Notes: a model not told the origin generated them from the sequence alone. A stretch of 33,921 bases of DNA from an uncultured Blautia sp. (GCA_900547685.1 URHS01000023.1:1-33921); one strand, 5' to 3'. Shown: positions 1 to 8,791, counted from the first letter of the stretch. Made by a program: numbers and translations.

Positions 1-165
1 TACCGGAGCCTCTTTGATTGCCGGCACATCCTGTATCAGCGGATAACACTTTTCCTGTGTATTTGTATCGGTAAGAATAAACAGTTTATCGTAATTCAGT
101 GTTGCAAGGAATGCTTGTAAATCTGCTTTCAAATCCTTACTTATCACTACTTTTTGTTCGGCCAT
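1..165 (-). CDS. aroB: 3-dehydroquinate synthase, N-terminal fragment (runs off the window)
   Basis: An open frame of 55 codons starts with ATG at 165 and runs off the left edge. The peptide has the pattern DKLFILTDTNTQEKC followed by YPLI at about residues 29-48. I recognise this as the N-terminal nucleotide-binding part of AroB, which makes 3-dehydroquinate from DAHP in the shikimate pathway. The wording is closest to AroB of Bacteroidales rather than the Firmicute form, but this is recalled family knowledge and not a search result. No Shine-Dalgarno precedes the ATG: the 17 bases between the clpC stop and this start are almost only A and T, which is usual in Bacteroidetes and unlike every other gene here. 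It could be a transferred gene or a chimeric contig end. Assignment is moderately sure because only 55 residues are visible. Confidence 0.6.
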   Translation of the reverse strand, partial: MAEQKVVISKDLKADLQAFLATLNYDKLFILTDTNTQEKCYPLIQDVPAIKEAPV

Positions 166-181
166 ATATTTTATTATTTTG

Positions 182-2611
182 CTAGTCATTTTGTACATTT
201 ATAATAAAATTTACCTTTTCTTTAGACAAGCTGATGGTAACACTGTCTCCCGCTTTTATCCTGCCTTCTAAAATTTCCTCTGCCATTGCATCTTCTATTT
301 TACTCTGAATAGCTCTCTTTAAAGGACGTGCTCCATATTTTGGATCAAATCCTTCTTTTCCAATAAATTCTTTCACACTCTCGCGAATTTTCACATCAAT
401 ATTCAACTGGGTTTTACAGCGTTTTGTAAATTCTTTTAAAAGAAGTCCTACAATCTTTTTAATTTCTTCCTTATTCAAAGTATGGAATACGATAATGTCA
501 TCAATACGGTTTAAAAACTCCGGCTTAAAGAGTCTCTTTACTTCTTCCATTACACTGTCTTTCATTTTCCTGTAATCAGCCTGTGCATCATCTACTGTTC
601 CAAATCCCAGCTTTTTCGGCTCTACAATCGCCTGCGCTCCTGCATTGGAAGTCATAATAATAATAGTTTCCTTAAAGTCTACTTTTCTGCCTTGAGCATC
701 AGTAATATGACCGTCATCAAGTACCTGAAGAAGAATATTGAATACATCTGGATGTGCTTTCTCAATTTCATCAAAGAGTAAAACACTATAAGGGCTTCGT
801 CTTACCTTTTCACTTAACTGACCGCCCTCTTCATATCCCACATATCCCGGAGGTGATCCAATCAGTTTAGAGACACTGTGTTTTTCCATATACTCTGACA
901 TATCCACACGGATCATCGCATCTTCACTGCCAAAGACAGCTTCTGCCAAAGCTTTGGAAAGCTCTGTTTTTCCCACTCCCGTAGGTCCTAATAAAAGGAA
1001 AGAACCAATAGGACGCTTGGGATCTTTTAATCCTACTCTTCCTCGTTTAATCGCCTTTGCCACTGCGGTAACTGCCTCATCCTGTCCAATTACACGTTTA
1101 TGGAGCTGATTTTCTAATTTTGCCAGCCTTTTAGACTCACCTTCTGTAAGCTTTTTCACCGGTATTTTCGTCCATTGAGCAACCACTAAGGCAATATCAT
1201 CTTCTGTAACAAACAATTTTTTATTCTTGCGCTGTCTTTCAAAGCGTTTTCTCGCTTTTTCTACCGTTTCCTCTGTTTCCTTCTGCTCCTCCTGCAGCTT
1301 TCCTGCAAGAAGGAAGTCCTGATTTTTCACTGCTTCTTCCTTTTCTTCGCAGATATCTCTTAAGCGGAGCTCTGCTTCCATCAGTCCATCAGGCACCTTA
1401 TAACCGGAAATCTGCACTTTTGAACATGCCTCATCTAATAAATCTAATGCCTTATCAGGAAGAAATCTGTCATTAATATAACGTATACCCATGGAAACAG
1501 CTGCTTTTACTGCTCCTTCTTCAATAACAACACCATGATGTTTTTCGTAATAAGGTACTAATCCTTTTAAAATTTCTTCAGCTTCTTCCTTCGTCGGTTC
1601 TTCCACCATTATCGGCTGAAATCTTCGCTCTAAAGCAGGATCTTTTTCAATATGTTTTCGATATTCTTCAATGGTTGTTGCACCGATAAGCTGAATTTCT
1701 CCTCTGGAAAGAGATGGTTTTAAAATATTGGAAGCATCTAACGCTCCTTCTGCCCCACCTGCTCCAATAAGTGTATGAAGTTCATCCAAAAATAAAAGAA
1801 TTCTTTTATCATTAGAAGCCTCCCAAACAACACGTTTAATTCTCTCCTCAAATTCTCCTCGATATTTAGAACCAGCTACCATTGCAGACAAATCTAATAC
1901 AAGAATACGTTTATCTGCCATATTTTCAGGAACCATTCCACTTACAATTTTCTGTGCAAGTCCCTCTGTAATAGCTGTTTTTCCTACTCCCGGCTCTCCT
2001 ATCAGACAAGGATTATTCTTTGTTCTTCTGCTCAAAATCTGAATAATACGATTAATTTCTTTTTCTCTCCCCACAACAGGGTCTAATTTGCCCATGGCCG
2101 CCATTTCTGTTAAATCTCTGCCATACTGATCCAGCATTGGCGTGGCACTCCGCTCTTCTTTTGTCAAAGTACCTTCTCTTCCCATAACTTTCATAAGCTC
2201 TGCATACAGCTTCTGATTACCGGCTCCCATAGTATGCAAAAGTCTTGCCCCCACACAGTCGCTTTCTTTTAACATTGCAATTAAAATATGTTCTGTGCCA
2301 ATCTCTGCACTCTCCATATTCTGGGCTTCTTCCTCTGCTTTAGCAAGTACCCTTCTGCTTCTAGGCGTATATCCCTGGGGTTCTTCTAATAATACCTCTG
2401 AAGAAGGTACAACCAGTTTCTCCATAAGTTCCATCAATTTACTTTGTGTAATACCTGCTTCTGCTAAGACTTCTCCTGCTGTACCATCTTTCACAGCCAA
2501 AAGTCCTGCTAATATGTGTTCAGTTCCAATATAATTATGGCTGCATTTTCTGGCAGTCTCTTCTGCCAGCTTCAAAGCCTTTAATGCCCACTTTGAGTAT
2601 TGCGTTTTCAT
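182..2611 (-). CDS. clpC: ATP-dependent Clp protease ATP-binding subunit ClpC
   Basis: This 809-residue Hsp100 unfoldase feeds substrates to ClpP in the cytoplasm. Visible parts in order: a double Clp-N repeat (about 1-145), AAA1 with Walker A GEPGVGKT at 205-212 and Walker B ending FLDE near 277, a middle helical region with a UVR-like stretch near 430-450, and AAA2 with Walker A GPTGVGKT at 542-549 and LLFDE near 611-615. An LGF tripeptide at 668-670 sits where ClpP-docking loops lie, so it should be a ClpP partner rather than a ClpB-type disaggregase. It starts 14 bases after the GntR-type regulator and probably shares its transcript. The usual Firmicute partners ctsR, mcsA and mcsB are absent upstream, and radA, often next, is not seen downstream. 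The protein looks complete. Confidence 0.95.
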   Translation of the reverse strand: MKTQYSKWALKALKLAEETARKCSHNYIGTEHILAGLLAVKDGTAGEVLAEAGITQSKLMELMEKLVVPSSEVLLEEPQGYTPRSRRVLAKAEEEAQNMESAEIGTEHILIAMLKESDCVGARLLHTMGAGNQKLYAELMKVMGREGTLTKEERSATPMLDQYGRDLTEMAAMGKLDPVVGREKEINRIIQILSRRTKNNPCLIGEPGVGKTAITEGLAQKIVSGMVPENMADKRILVLDLSAMVAGSKYRGEFEERIKRVVWEASNDKRILLFLDELHTLIGAGGAEGALDASNILKPSLSRGEIQLIGATTIEEYRKHIEKDPALERRFQPIMVEEPTKEEAEEILKGLVPYYEKHHGVVIEEGAVKAAVSMGIRYINDRFLPDKALDLLDEACSKVQISGYKVPDGLMEAELRLRDICEEKEEAVKNQDFLLAGKLQEEQKETEETVEKARKRFERQRKNKKLFVTEDDIALVVAQWTKIPVKKLTEGESKRLAKLENQLHKRVIGQDEAVTAVAKAIKRGRVGLKDPKRPIGSFLLLGPTGVGKTELSKALAEAVFGSEDAMIRVDMSEYMEKHSVSKLIGSPPGYVGYEEGGQLSEKVRRSPYSVLLFDEIEKAHPDVFNILLQVLDDGHITDAQGRKVDFKETIIIMTSNAGAQAIVEPKKLGFGTVDDAQADYRKMKDSVMEEVKRLFKPEFLNRIDDIIVFHTLNKEEIKKIVGLLLKEFTKRCKTQLNIDVKIRESVKEFIGKEGFDPKYGARPLKRAIQSKIEDAMAEEILEGRIKAGDSVTISLSKEKVNFIINVQND

Positions 2612-2625
2612 GTATCTCTCCTATT

Positions 2626-2994
2626 CTATTTATATTCTTCAAAAATTTCATCAATTAAGGCATGCACTTCATCTCTTGTAATATTCTTACAGCAACCCTT
2701 CGCCAGAACCGGCAAAAGATTTTCCTTCATTTCCTCCAATGCTCTGATTTTATCTACATCAATGGAAATGACTGCGCCTCTGCGTCTGTCTATACTGAGA
2801 AATCCCTCCTGCCTCAATACAGAATATGCTTTATTTACTGTGTGCATGTTAATTCCTATGGTATCTGCCAGCTGTCTTACAGAAGGAAGCGTCTCCCCTA
2901 CCTTCAGCTGGTCTGTGGCAATTCCCATAATAATCTGATTACAAAGCTGTACATAAATTGCTTCATCACTGTTAAAATCAATTTCAATCAGCAT
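2626..2994 (-). CDS. GntR-family regulator, YtrA type
   Basis: A 122-residue one-domain transcription factor. Residues 12-78 form the GntR winged helix, with the typical LPSVRQLAD and VNKAYSVLRQEG segments. The short C-terminal tail (80-122) is helical and has no effector-binding domain, which marks the YtrA subfamily, often linked to ABC transporters or envelope stress. Start ATG at 2994 is preceded by AAGGTGAAGG. It lies directly upstream of clpC with a 14-base gap, so it probably controls its own transcript and clpC, a place usually held by CtsR in Firmicutes. This regulatory link is inference from position. Two cysteines at 101-102 (GCC) are visible, but I attach no function to them. Confidence 0.85.
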   Translation of the reverse strand: MLIEIDFNSDEAIYVQLCNQIIMGIATDQLKVGETLPSVRQLADTIGINMHTVNKAYSVLRQEGFLSIDRRRGAVISIDVDKIRALEEMKENLLPVLAKGCCKNITRDEVHALIDEIFEEYK

Positions 2995-3025
2995 GCCTTC
3001 ACCTTCTTTCCAGATTGTTATATCT

Positions 3026-3054
3026 AATATAGCATAAATAGAATTTTTAGTAAA
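3026..3054 (-). promoter_or_regulatory. Promoter of gntR-clpC
   Basis: On the minus strand a -35 TTTACT (3049-3054) and a -10 TATATT (3026-3031) are 17 bases apart, with TGC just before the -10 (extended -10). The near-palindrome TATAT-CTA-ATATA at 3019-3031 overlaps the -10 and is a candidate autoregulatory operator for the GntR protein, though it does not match a known GntR consensus. Confidence 0.6.
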
Positions 3055-3086
3055 GAATAGAAAAAAGAAGCTGCTTTCGCAGCTTC
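3055..3086 (-). terminator. Intrinsic terminator after purD
   Basis: An 8-bp perfect stem GAAGCTGC/GCAGCTTC (3067-3074 with 3079-3086) with a four-base loop is followed on the minus strand by a run of T. It begins 3 bases past the purD stop codon and closes the purine operon just before the gntR promoter. Confidence 0.85.
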
Positions 3087-3089
3087 TTC

Positions 3090-4364
3090 CTATGCTTCAT
3101 CAATGGCTTTTCCAATATCGTTTCGCATATATTTATTTTCGAAGTCAATCCATTTTGTTGCCTCATAAGCGTTGGCTCTTGCTTCTTTTAAGTCAGCGCC
3201 TTTTGCAGTAACACCTAAGACACGCCCGCCATTTGTTACGATCTTTCCATCTTTAAAAGCTGTTCCCGCATGGAAAACATAGTAACCGTCTTTGTCCTTA
3301 AAGTTTTCTAGACCTTCAATTGGATATCCTTTTTCATAAGAAACCGGATAACCATCAGAAGCCAAAACAACACATACTGCTGCATTATCTTCAAACTGCA
3401 AATCGATTTCATCTAACTTTCCATCTACACAGGCTTCAAAAACTTCCACAATGTCGTTTTTCAGTCTTGGAATAACAACCTGTGCTTCCGGATCACCGAA
3501 ACGTGCATTATATTCTAACACTTTTGGACCTTTTTCTGTAAGCATCAGACCAAAGAAAATAATCCCTTTAAATTCTCTGCCTTCTGCTGCCATAGCGTCT
3601 ACGGTTGCCTGATATACATATTTTTCGCAAAATTCATCCACTTCTTTTGTATAGAAAGGACTTGGTGAGAATGTTCCCATTCCCCCTGTATTCAAACCTT
3701 CGTCTCCGTCTTTTGCACGCTTATGGTCCTGTGCAGAAGTCATAGTTTTAATCGTTTTTCCATCTACAAAAGAAAGTACAGATACTTCACGTCCTGTCAT
3801 AAACTCTTCAATAACTAAAGTATTTCCTGCAGAACCGAATTTTTTATCCAGCATAATTGTGCGAACGCCTTCTTCTGCCTCTTCCAATGTATTACAGATT
3901 AAAACACCTTTCCCAAGAGCCAGTCCGTCTGCTTTTAATACAATAGGAAATTCAGCTTTCTCACGAAGATAAGCAAGTGCCTTATCCGCATCTTCAAAAT
4001 TTTCATAAGCTGCTGTAGGGATATTATATTTCTTCATCAAATCTTTAGAAAATGCTTTTGAGCCTTCCAGAATTGCCGCATTCTTTCTTGGTCCGAATAC
4101 ACGCAATCCTTCTTTTTCAAAAACATCCACAACACCGCCAACTAAAGGATCATCCATACCAACAACCGTTAAGTCTACTTTGTTTTCTTTTGCAAAAGCT
4201 GCCAGCTTCTCAAATTCCATAGCGCCGATTGGTACACATTCTGCAAATTCTGCAATTCCTGCATTTCCCGGCGCACAGTAAATTTTATCTACCTTTGGAC
4301 TTTTTGCAACTTTCCATGCAATCGCGTGTTCTCTGCCGCCGCTTCCTATAATTAATACTTTCAT
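3090..4364 (-). CDS. purD: Phosphoribosylamine-glycine ligase
   Basis: GAR synthetase joins glycine to phosphoribosylamine using ATP, the second step of de novo purine synthesis. The 424-residue length is normal. Residues 7-18 show GSGGREHAIAWK, the N-domain signature, followed by an ATP-grasp fold with LKADGLALGKGV (about 143-154) and the metal-binding stretch YNARFGDPEAQ (about 285-295). It is the last gene of purE-purM-purN-purD, 17 bases after purN, with a GGGAG ribosome site. Nothing unusual is seen. Confidence 0.96.
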   Translation of the reverse strand: MKVLIIGSGGREHAIAWKVAKSPKVDKIYCAPGNAGIAEFAECVPIGAMEFEKLAAFAKENKVDLTVVGMDDPLVGGVVDVFEKEGLRVFGPRKNAAILEGSKAFSKDLMKKYNIPTAAYENFEDADKALAYLREKAEFPIVLKADGLALGKGVLICNTLEEAEEGVRTIMLDKKFGSAGNTLVIEEFMTGREVSVLSFVDGKTIKTMTSAQDHKRAKDGDEGLNTGGMGTFSPSPFYTKEVDEFCEKYVYQATVDAMAAEGREFKGIIFFGLMLTEKGPKVLEYNARFGDPEAQVVIPRLKNDIVEVFEACVDGKLDEIDLQFEDNAAVCVVLASDGYPVSYEKGYPIEGLENFKDKDGYYVFHAGTAFKDGKIVTNGGRVLGVTAKGADLKEARANAYEATKWIDFENKYMRNDIGKAIDEA

Positions 4365-4381
4365 CCTCTTATGCTCCCTTC

Positions 4382-5014
4382 TTATTCTTTAAATTTTACC
4401 AGTCCATCCACAACTTCAATTTTATCATTTGCAATTAAATCAATGGCTCTCGGCATAATTTTCCACTCTGCCTCTTCCATAACTCTGCGCTGAAGGATTT
4501 CCGGTGTATCTCCCTGACGAACTTCCACTGCTTTCTGTAAAATAATCGGACCTGTATCCGTACCTTCATCTACAAAATGTACCGTTGCTCCGGTTACTTT
4601 TACCCCTCTTTCCAATACACCCTCATGCACTTTCAGACCATAATAACCTGTACCGCAGAAAGATGGAATAAGCGCCGGATGAATATTGATAATCTTATTT
4701 GGATAAGCCTTTACCATAATTTCCGGAATAACTACAAGACAACCTGCCAGAACAACGAGATCTACATGATAGGATTGGATTGTTTCAAGTAAAGCCTGAT
4801 TAAATTCCGCTCTGGAAGCATACGCTTTCGGAGAGACGCAGATTGCCTCTATTCCCTTCATTCTTGCTCTTTCCAAAGCATACGCATTTGCGTTATTACT
4901 GATTACTACAGCAATTTCCGCATTGGTAATTTCGCCCCTGTCCATTGCATCCATAATCGCCTGAAGATTTGTTCCTCCACCGGACACCAACACTGCCATT
5001 TTCATCATATTCAT
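4382..5014 (-). CDS. purN: Phosphoribosylglycinamide formyltransferase
   Basis: GART transfers a formyl group from 10-formyl-THF to GAR. The 210-residue protein keeps the catalytic triad expected by alignment with E. coli PurN: N110 and H112 in NIHPALIPSF and D153 in EGTDTGP. The substrate glycine loop SGGGTNLQAI is at 11-20. Four Met codons lie near the start (residues 1, 3, 4 and 6); an AAAGG site 5 bases upstream favours the first. It lies between purM and purD in the purine operon. Confidence 0.95.
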   Translation of the reverse strand: MNMMKMAVLVSGGGTNLQAIMDAMDRGEITNAEIAVVISNNANAYALERARMKGIEAICVSPKAYASRAEFNQALLETIQSYHVDLVVLAGCLVVIPEIMVKAYPNKIINIHPALIPSFCGTGYYGLKVHEGVLERGVKVTGATVHFVDEGTDTGPIILQKAVEVRQGDTPEILQRRVMEEAEWKIMPRAIDLIANDKIEVVDGLVKFKE

Positions 5015-5033
5015 TCAGCCTTTCTTTATAAAC

Positions 5034-5058
5034 AGGAAAAGGGCTGCTCTTGCAACCC
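5034..5058 (-). terminator. Intercistronic hairpin between purM and purN
   Basis: In the 57-base gap between purM and purN the minus-strand RNA can form GGGTTGC-AAGA-GCAGCCC (7 bp with one G-U pair) followed by TTTTCC. It resembles a weak intrinsic terminator and might lower expression of purN-purD relative to purE-purM, or act as an mRNA stability element. Function is inferred. Confidence 0.45.
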
Positions 5059-5071
5059 TGATTTCCCTATC

Positions 5072-6097
5072 TTATACTAATTTAACACCTTTTTCTCCAT
5101 CTTCAATCTTACCGATTACATAAGGAGTATCTCCTGCTGCCTTCATAGCTTCCATTGTTTTGTCAACGTCTGCCGGATCTACTGCTACAATCATACCAAT
5201 ACCCATATTATAAGTATTATACATCATCTGCTCTTCAATATTTCCTGTTTTTGCCATTAATGTAAAAATTGGAGGAATTGGGTAGCTGTCTTTTTCTACA
5301 ACTGCACATACACCATCTTTTAACATACGTGGAATATTTTCATAAAATCCGCCGCCTGTGATGTGGCTGCAGGCTTTTACGGTAATACCTGCTTCTTTTA
5401 CTTTTTTCAATGCTTTTACATAAATTCTTGTAGGAGCAAGTAAAGCTTCTCCTAAAGTTGTTCCTAATTCTTCATAATAAGTATCTAAAGACTCTTTTGT
5501 AATTTCAAATACTTTTCTTACTAATGAAAAACCATTGCTGTGAACACCGGAAGATGCCATACCGATTAAAACATCACCTGCTTTTAAGTTTTCTCCGGTG
5601 ATCATATCTTTCTTGTCACAAACACCAACTGCAAAACCTGCTAAATCGTAATCATCTTCCGGCATAAGTCCAGGATGTTCTGCTGTTTCGCCACCGATTA
5701 AAGCTGCTTCAGACTGTAAGCATCCTTCTGCAACACCTTTTACGATAGTAGCAATTTTTTCAGGATAATTTTTTCCACATGCAATATAATCTAAGAAAAA
5801 TAATGGTTCTCCACCTGCACATGCAATATCGTTTACACACATTGCAACTGCATCAATACCAATTGTATCATGTTTGTCCATTACCATTGCCAGTTTCACC
5901 TTTGTTCCACATCCATCTGTACCGGATAACAATACTGGTTCTTCCATCTCTTTAATTTTTGCCAGAGAAAAAGCACCGGAGAAACCGCCTAATCCGCCAA
6001 GAACTTCTTCACGCATTGTTTTCTTTACATGTTCTTTCATCAATTCTACTGATTTATATCCAGCTTCAATATCTACGCCAGCTTTCTTGTAATCCAT
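5072..6097 (-). CDS. purM: Phosphoribosylformylglycinamidine cyclo-ligase
   Basis: AIR synthetase closes the imidazole ring using ATP. Its 341 residues match the family length. Conserved stretches are GLGGFSGAF (about 36-44), SGTDGCGTKVKLA (about 59-71) and IGGETAEHPG (about 135-144), the PurM/SelD-type nucleotide-binding fold. ATG at 6097 follows GGAGG. It lies 32 bases after purE. Confidence 0.96.
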   Translation of the reverse strand: MDYKKAGVDIEAGYKSVELMKEHVKKTMREEVLGGLGGFSGAFSLAKIKEMEEPVLLSGTDGCGTKVKLAMVMDKHDTIGIDAVAMCVNDIACAGGEPLFFLDYIACGKNYPEKIATIVKGVAEGCLQSEAALIGGETAEHPGLMPEDDYDLAGFAVGVCDKKDMITGENLKAGDVLIGMASSGVHSNGFSLVRKVFEITKESLDTYYEELGTTLGEALLAPTRIYVKALKKVKEAGITVKACSHITGGGFYENIPRMLKDGVCAVVEKDSYPIPPIFTLMAKTGNIEEQMMYNTYNMGIGMIVAVDPADVDKTMEAMKAAGDTPYVIGKIEDGEKGVKLV

Positions 6098-6129
6098 TTT
6101 CTTTCTTCCTCCGTTTCATTTCCCTGCTT

Positions 6130-6633
6130 TTATTTATAGTTTTTATATCCTACTTCCTGTAATTTTGCATCTTTTGCAACAACCTGATCTTTTAATTCTT
6201 CTTTATAATCTTTTAATTTCTGCAATAATGCTTCATCTGAAGTAGCTAAAATCTTGGCTGCCAGAATTGCTGCGTTTGCTCCTCCGTTAATTGCAACAGT
6301 TGCAACAGGAATACCGGAAGGCATCTGAACAATAGAATACAGAGAGTCCCTTCCTCCTAAAGAAGTTGTATGCATTGGGATACCGATAACCGGCATTGGG
6401 AAAATTGCTGCACACATACCTGGAAGGTGTGCTGCCATACCTGCTCCTGCAATAATGACTTTAAATCCCTTTTCTTCTGCTGTTTTCGCATATTCAAAGA
6501 ATACATCCGGTTCTCTGTGGGCAGAAATAATCGTCATTTCGTATTCAATTCCGAATTTCTCTAACATATCTGCCGCTTTACTCATAACAGGCATATCTGA
6601 GTCGCTGCCCATAACAATTCCAACTTTTGCCAT
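6130..6633 (-). CDS. purE: 5-(carboxyamino)imidazole ribonucleotide mutase
   Basis: Class I PurE moves the carboxyl group of N5-CAIR to give CAIR. The 167-residue protein has GSDSD at 9-13, SAHR at 37-40 and IIAGAGMAAHLPG near 60-72, all from the nucleotide and CO2 site. A strong AAAGGAG precedes ATG at 6633. It is the first gene of the purine operon, directly behind the promoter at 6691-6719. A purK partner is not in the window. Confidence 0.95.
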   Translation of the reverse strand: MAKVGIVMGSDSDMPVMSKAADMLEKFGIEYEMTIISAHREPDVFFEYAKTAEEKGFKVIIAGAGMAAHLPGMCAAIFPMPVIGIPMHTTSLGGRDSLYSIVQMPSGIPVATVAINGGANAAILAAKILATSDEALLQKLKDYKEELKDQVVAKDAKLQEVGYKNYK

Positions 6634-6664
6634 GATTGTTCTCCTTTAAATTAAATTCAGCTTA

Positions 6665-6688
6665 TGCTGTATATTTTATTGTACAGCA
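6665..6688 (-). promoter_or_regulatory. Dyad at the purE transcription start
   Basis: Perfect 7-bp inverted repeat TGCTGTA/TACAGCA with a 10-base centre, placed just downstream of the -10 hexamer. It could be a repressor operator or a 5'-end RNA hairpin; the sequence shows only the symmetry. Confidence 0.45.
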
Positions 6689-6690
6689 CA

Positions 6691-6719
6691 ATTTTACATA
6701 TTGTTACAAATAATGTCAA
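6691..6719 (-). promoter_or_regulatory. Purine operon promoter
   Basis: On the minus strand a perfect -35 TTGACA (6714-6719), a 17-base spacer and a -10 TAAAAT (6691-6696) lie upstream of purE. The predicted start near 6684 falls inside a dyad TGCTGTA...TACAGCA (6665-6671 with 6682-6688). No PurR box and no purine riboswitch is visible. Confidence 0.8.
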
Positions 6720-6742
6720 CCGCAAAACCCTTTTTCTTTATA

Positions 6743-8791
6743 TTATTCACAGAAAGGCTCGTTTAATTTTTCTGTACCCTCTAATACAAATCTTCCATCG
6801 CTGATAATCATGATTTTCTCATTTTTTTCTGTTTCTACCCAAATTTTATCCAATTCATCATAAGGAATGGTAATATCTGTGTGACACCCCATATAAGCCT
6901 TACTAATATCTTCTTTTCTTAAAATAGAAACCTCGTTGTCTCTTGCAATAATTTCCTTTCCATCCGGATTATAAACAGCCGTATCTTCTCCCCAACTATA
7001 GCAGGTATCCCCTACTGCAAAGTGTGGTCCCATTTTTTCTGCAATTAAAATCGGCAGCAAATGTGCAATCTTATATTTCTGCGCCATGACATAAGCCGTA
7101 GTATTTGTTCCGATTGCAAATTCTCCCAGAGGAAGTGTTTCATGGTGATGAAGAAGGTTTTCTTTTAAAAAGCTCTTATTTTCCTCTTCCTTTTCAAAGT
7201 TTTTACAAGTATACTCTGCAATCTTTCCGTCTTTAAAAAGAAGTTTCAGCCCTCTATATTCCAAACCGTTTAAAAATACTCTGGATACTGCCAAAGTACC
7301 ATTTGTTCCCTTGAGCACTGGTGATGTAAAGACTTCGCCCACTGGAATATTTACATCTGCTACACAGTTTTCGAAATTAGTCTGCTTGTCCGGATTTTCC
7401 AGTGTATGAAGAGAAACGGTTAAATCTGTTTCATTTTCCCCTTTTCCCAGAATATGTACGCAAGTCCCCTTATCTAATGCATCAATGATACTCTGCTGGA
7501 TTTTTCTGTATAATTCATTATCCAATGTATTTAATTTCACAGTTTCTCCAAAAATTTCCTCGAATTTTTCTCCGATTTCTTTTACCGGATATGCAATAAT
7601 GGTAAAGCTTCTTTCTTCACCCTTAATATAACGATTTACGATCTGACCTGACTCATTGTCATAAGACACCTGCAATTTCTGCTGATGTGGTGTTAAAACA
7701 CAGGCTTCCTCTGTCTTTTCAGGTACAAAAGGTGTTTCTCCAAAGATTTCCATACATGCAGGACCTCCGTGAACAGCCGCCAGCTCCTTCACCTGCTCAT
7801 AAGCCACCTGTAAAACTCTCAGTTTTCTCTGAATAAACTCATGGTCTAAATACAGTGCGGCATCATCCTTATGGTCGTATTCAAACTGCTGATTAGGAAC
7901 TGCCCCATAATATCCAATTCTATGATGCTGTTTTTTATTTACTGAATGAACAGCACTTCGATAGATAACAGGCTGTAATCCCATTTCCGCAAACTGTCTG
8001 ATTTCCTCTTTTACAATTCGCTCAAACCCCAGCTGGAAACGAATATTTACAGTCTTCTTCTTTGTAATATCTTTACCGCCTAAAACAAATCCTTCTCTAT
8101 ATCCTTCTGTAAATGTTCTTGCCATTGCCTGAATTTTTTCTTCCGGCAGAGTATTCAGGAAATTTGCCATACCGATTTCATTTTCTGTAATATATTCCCC
8201 AAATTTGTACAAATAACGAAGATCTGTTAAGTCACTGTCACAGATGATTTTTGCAGCAAAATCTAAAGACGGATCAATTCCTTCTCTGACTCTGTATCCT
8301 ACCATTTCATCACTGTAATCGCTGATATACCAGTAAATAGCATCCTTTACATCCTTTGCAGATATCTCCTCTTCCTCAAAAAGATTATAAATCTGCACAA
8401 AAAGTTCTAAAACAACAGTCATGTCAAAAAGACGCTTTTCATAAGCAAAAACAATCATTCCACGAATTTCTGTATATAGAAAACTTAATAATGCACCAAA
8501 CTCTTCTCCCAGCATTTTTTGTGCATAAGCAGGATTTCCATAAGAACTATCATAATTTTCCGGTAAAATATCCTGATACAAAGCATAGTTGTTTTCTTCC
8601 AATTCTTTCTGTGAAGCGGTTTCTATCCAGCCTTTTTGTATCTTTCCGTACAGTTCATCCACCATCAGAATAAATTCTGCTGTTTTTCTGAAATATTCAC
8701 CATAAGGTTCTTTTACAACCTCTTCTTTTTGAATTTCCTGAATTCTCTCACGCATTAAAGTATAGCGTTCTTCAAAAAACACATCATTCAT
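6743..8791 (-). CDS. M29-family aminopeptidase with long N-terminal extension
   Basis: A 682-residue protein whose C-terminal part matches thermophilic-type M29 metallo-aminopeptidases that release N-terminal residues from peptides in the cytoplasm. GEFAIGTNT at 556-564 (E557), H590 in GPHFAVGD and H637/D639 in CHTDI are the likely metal ligands. The family core is about 410 residues, so the first 270 residues or so are an extra mostly helical region without a recognised domain. No signal peptide is seen. ATG at 8791 lies inside the end of the HD gene (8-base overlap), which suggests translational coupling. The assignment to M29 is by recalled motifs, and the substrate is unknown. Confidence 0.75.
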   Translation of the reverse strand: MNDVFFEERYTLMRERIQEIQKEEVVKEPYGEYFRKTAEFILMVDELYGKIQKGWIETASQKELEENNYALYQDILPENYDSSYGNPAYAQKMLGEEFGALLSFLYTEIRGMIVFAYEKRLFDMTVVLELFVQIYNLFEEEEISAKDVKDAIYWYISDYSDEMVGYRVREGIDPSLDFAAKIICDSDLTDLRYLYKFGEYITENEIGMANFLNTLPEEKIQAMARTFTEGYREGFVLGGKDITKKKTVNIRFQLGFERIVKEEIRQFAEMGLQPVIYRSAVHSVNKKQHHRIGYYGAVPNQQFEYDHKDDAALYLDHEFIQRKLRVLQVAYEQVKELAAVHGGPACMEIFGETPFVPEKTEEACVLTPHQQKLQVSYDNESGQIVNRYIKGEERSFTIIAYPVKEIGEKFEEIFGETVKLNTLDNELYRKIQQSIIDALDKGTCVHILGKGENETDLTVSLHTLENPDKQTNFENCVADVNIPVGEVFTSPVLKGTNGTLAVSRVFLNGLEYRGLKLLFKDGKIAEYTCKNFEKEEENKSFLKENLLHHHETLPLGEFAIGTNTTAYVMAQKYKIAHLLPILIAEKMGPHFAVGDTCYSWGEDTAVYNPDGKEIIARDNEVSILRKEDISKAYMGCHTDITIPYDELDKIWVETEKNEKIMIISDGRFVLEGTEKLNEPFCE

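Noticed and set aside
6634..6690. Purine riboswitch before purE
   Set aside because: The leader lacks the three-helix junction sequences and is too short.
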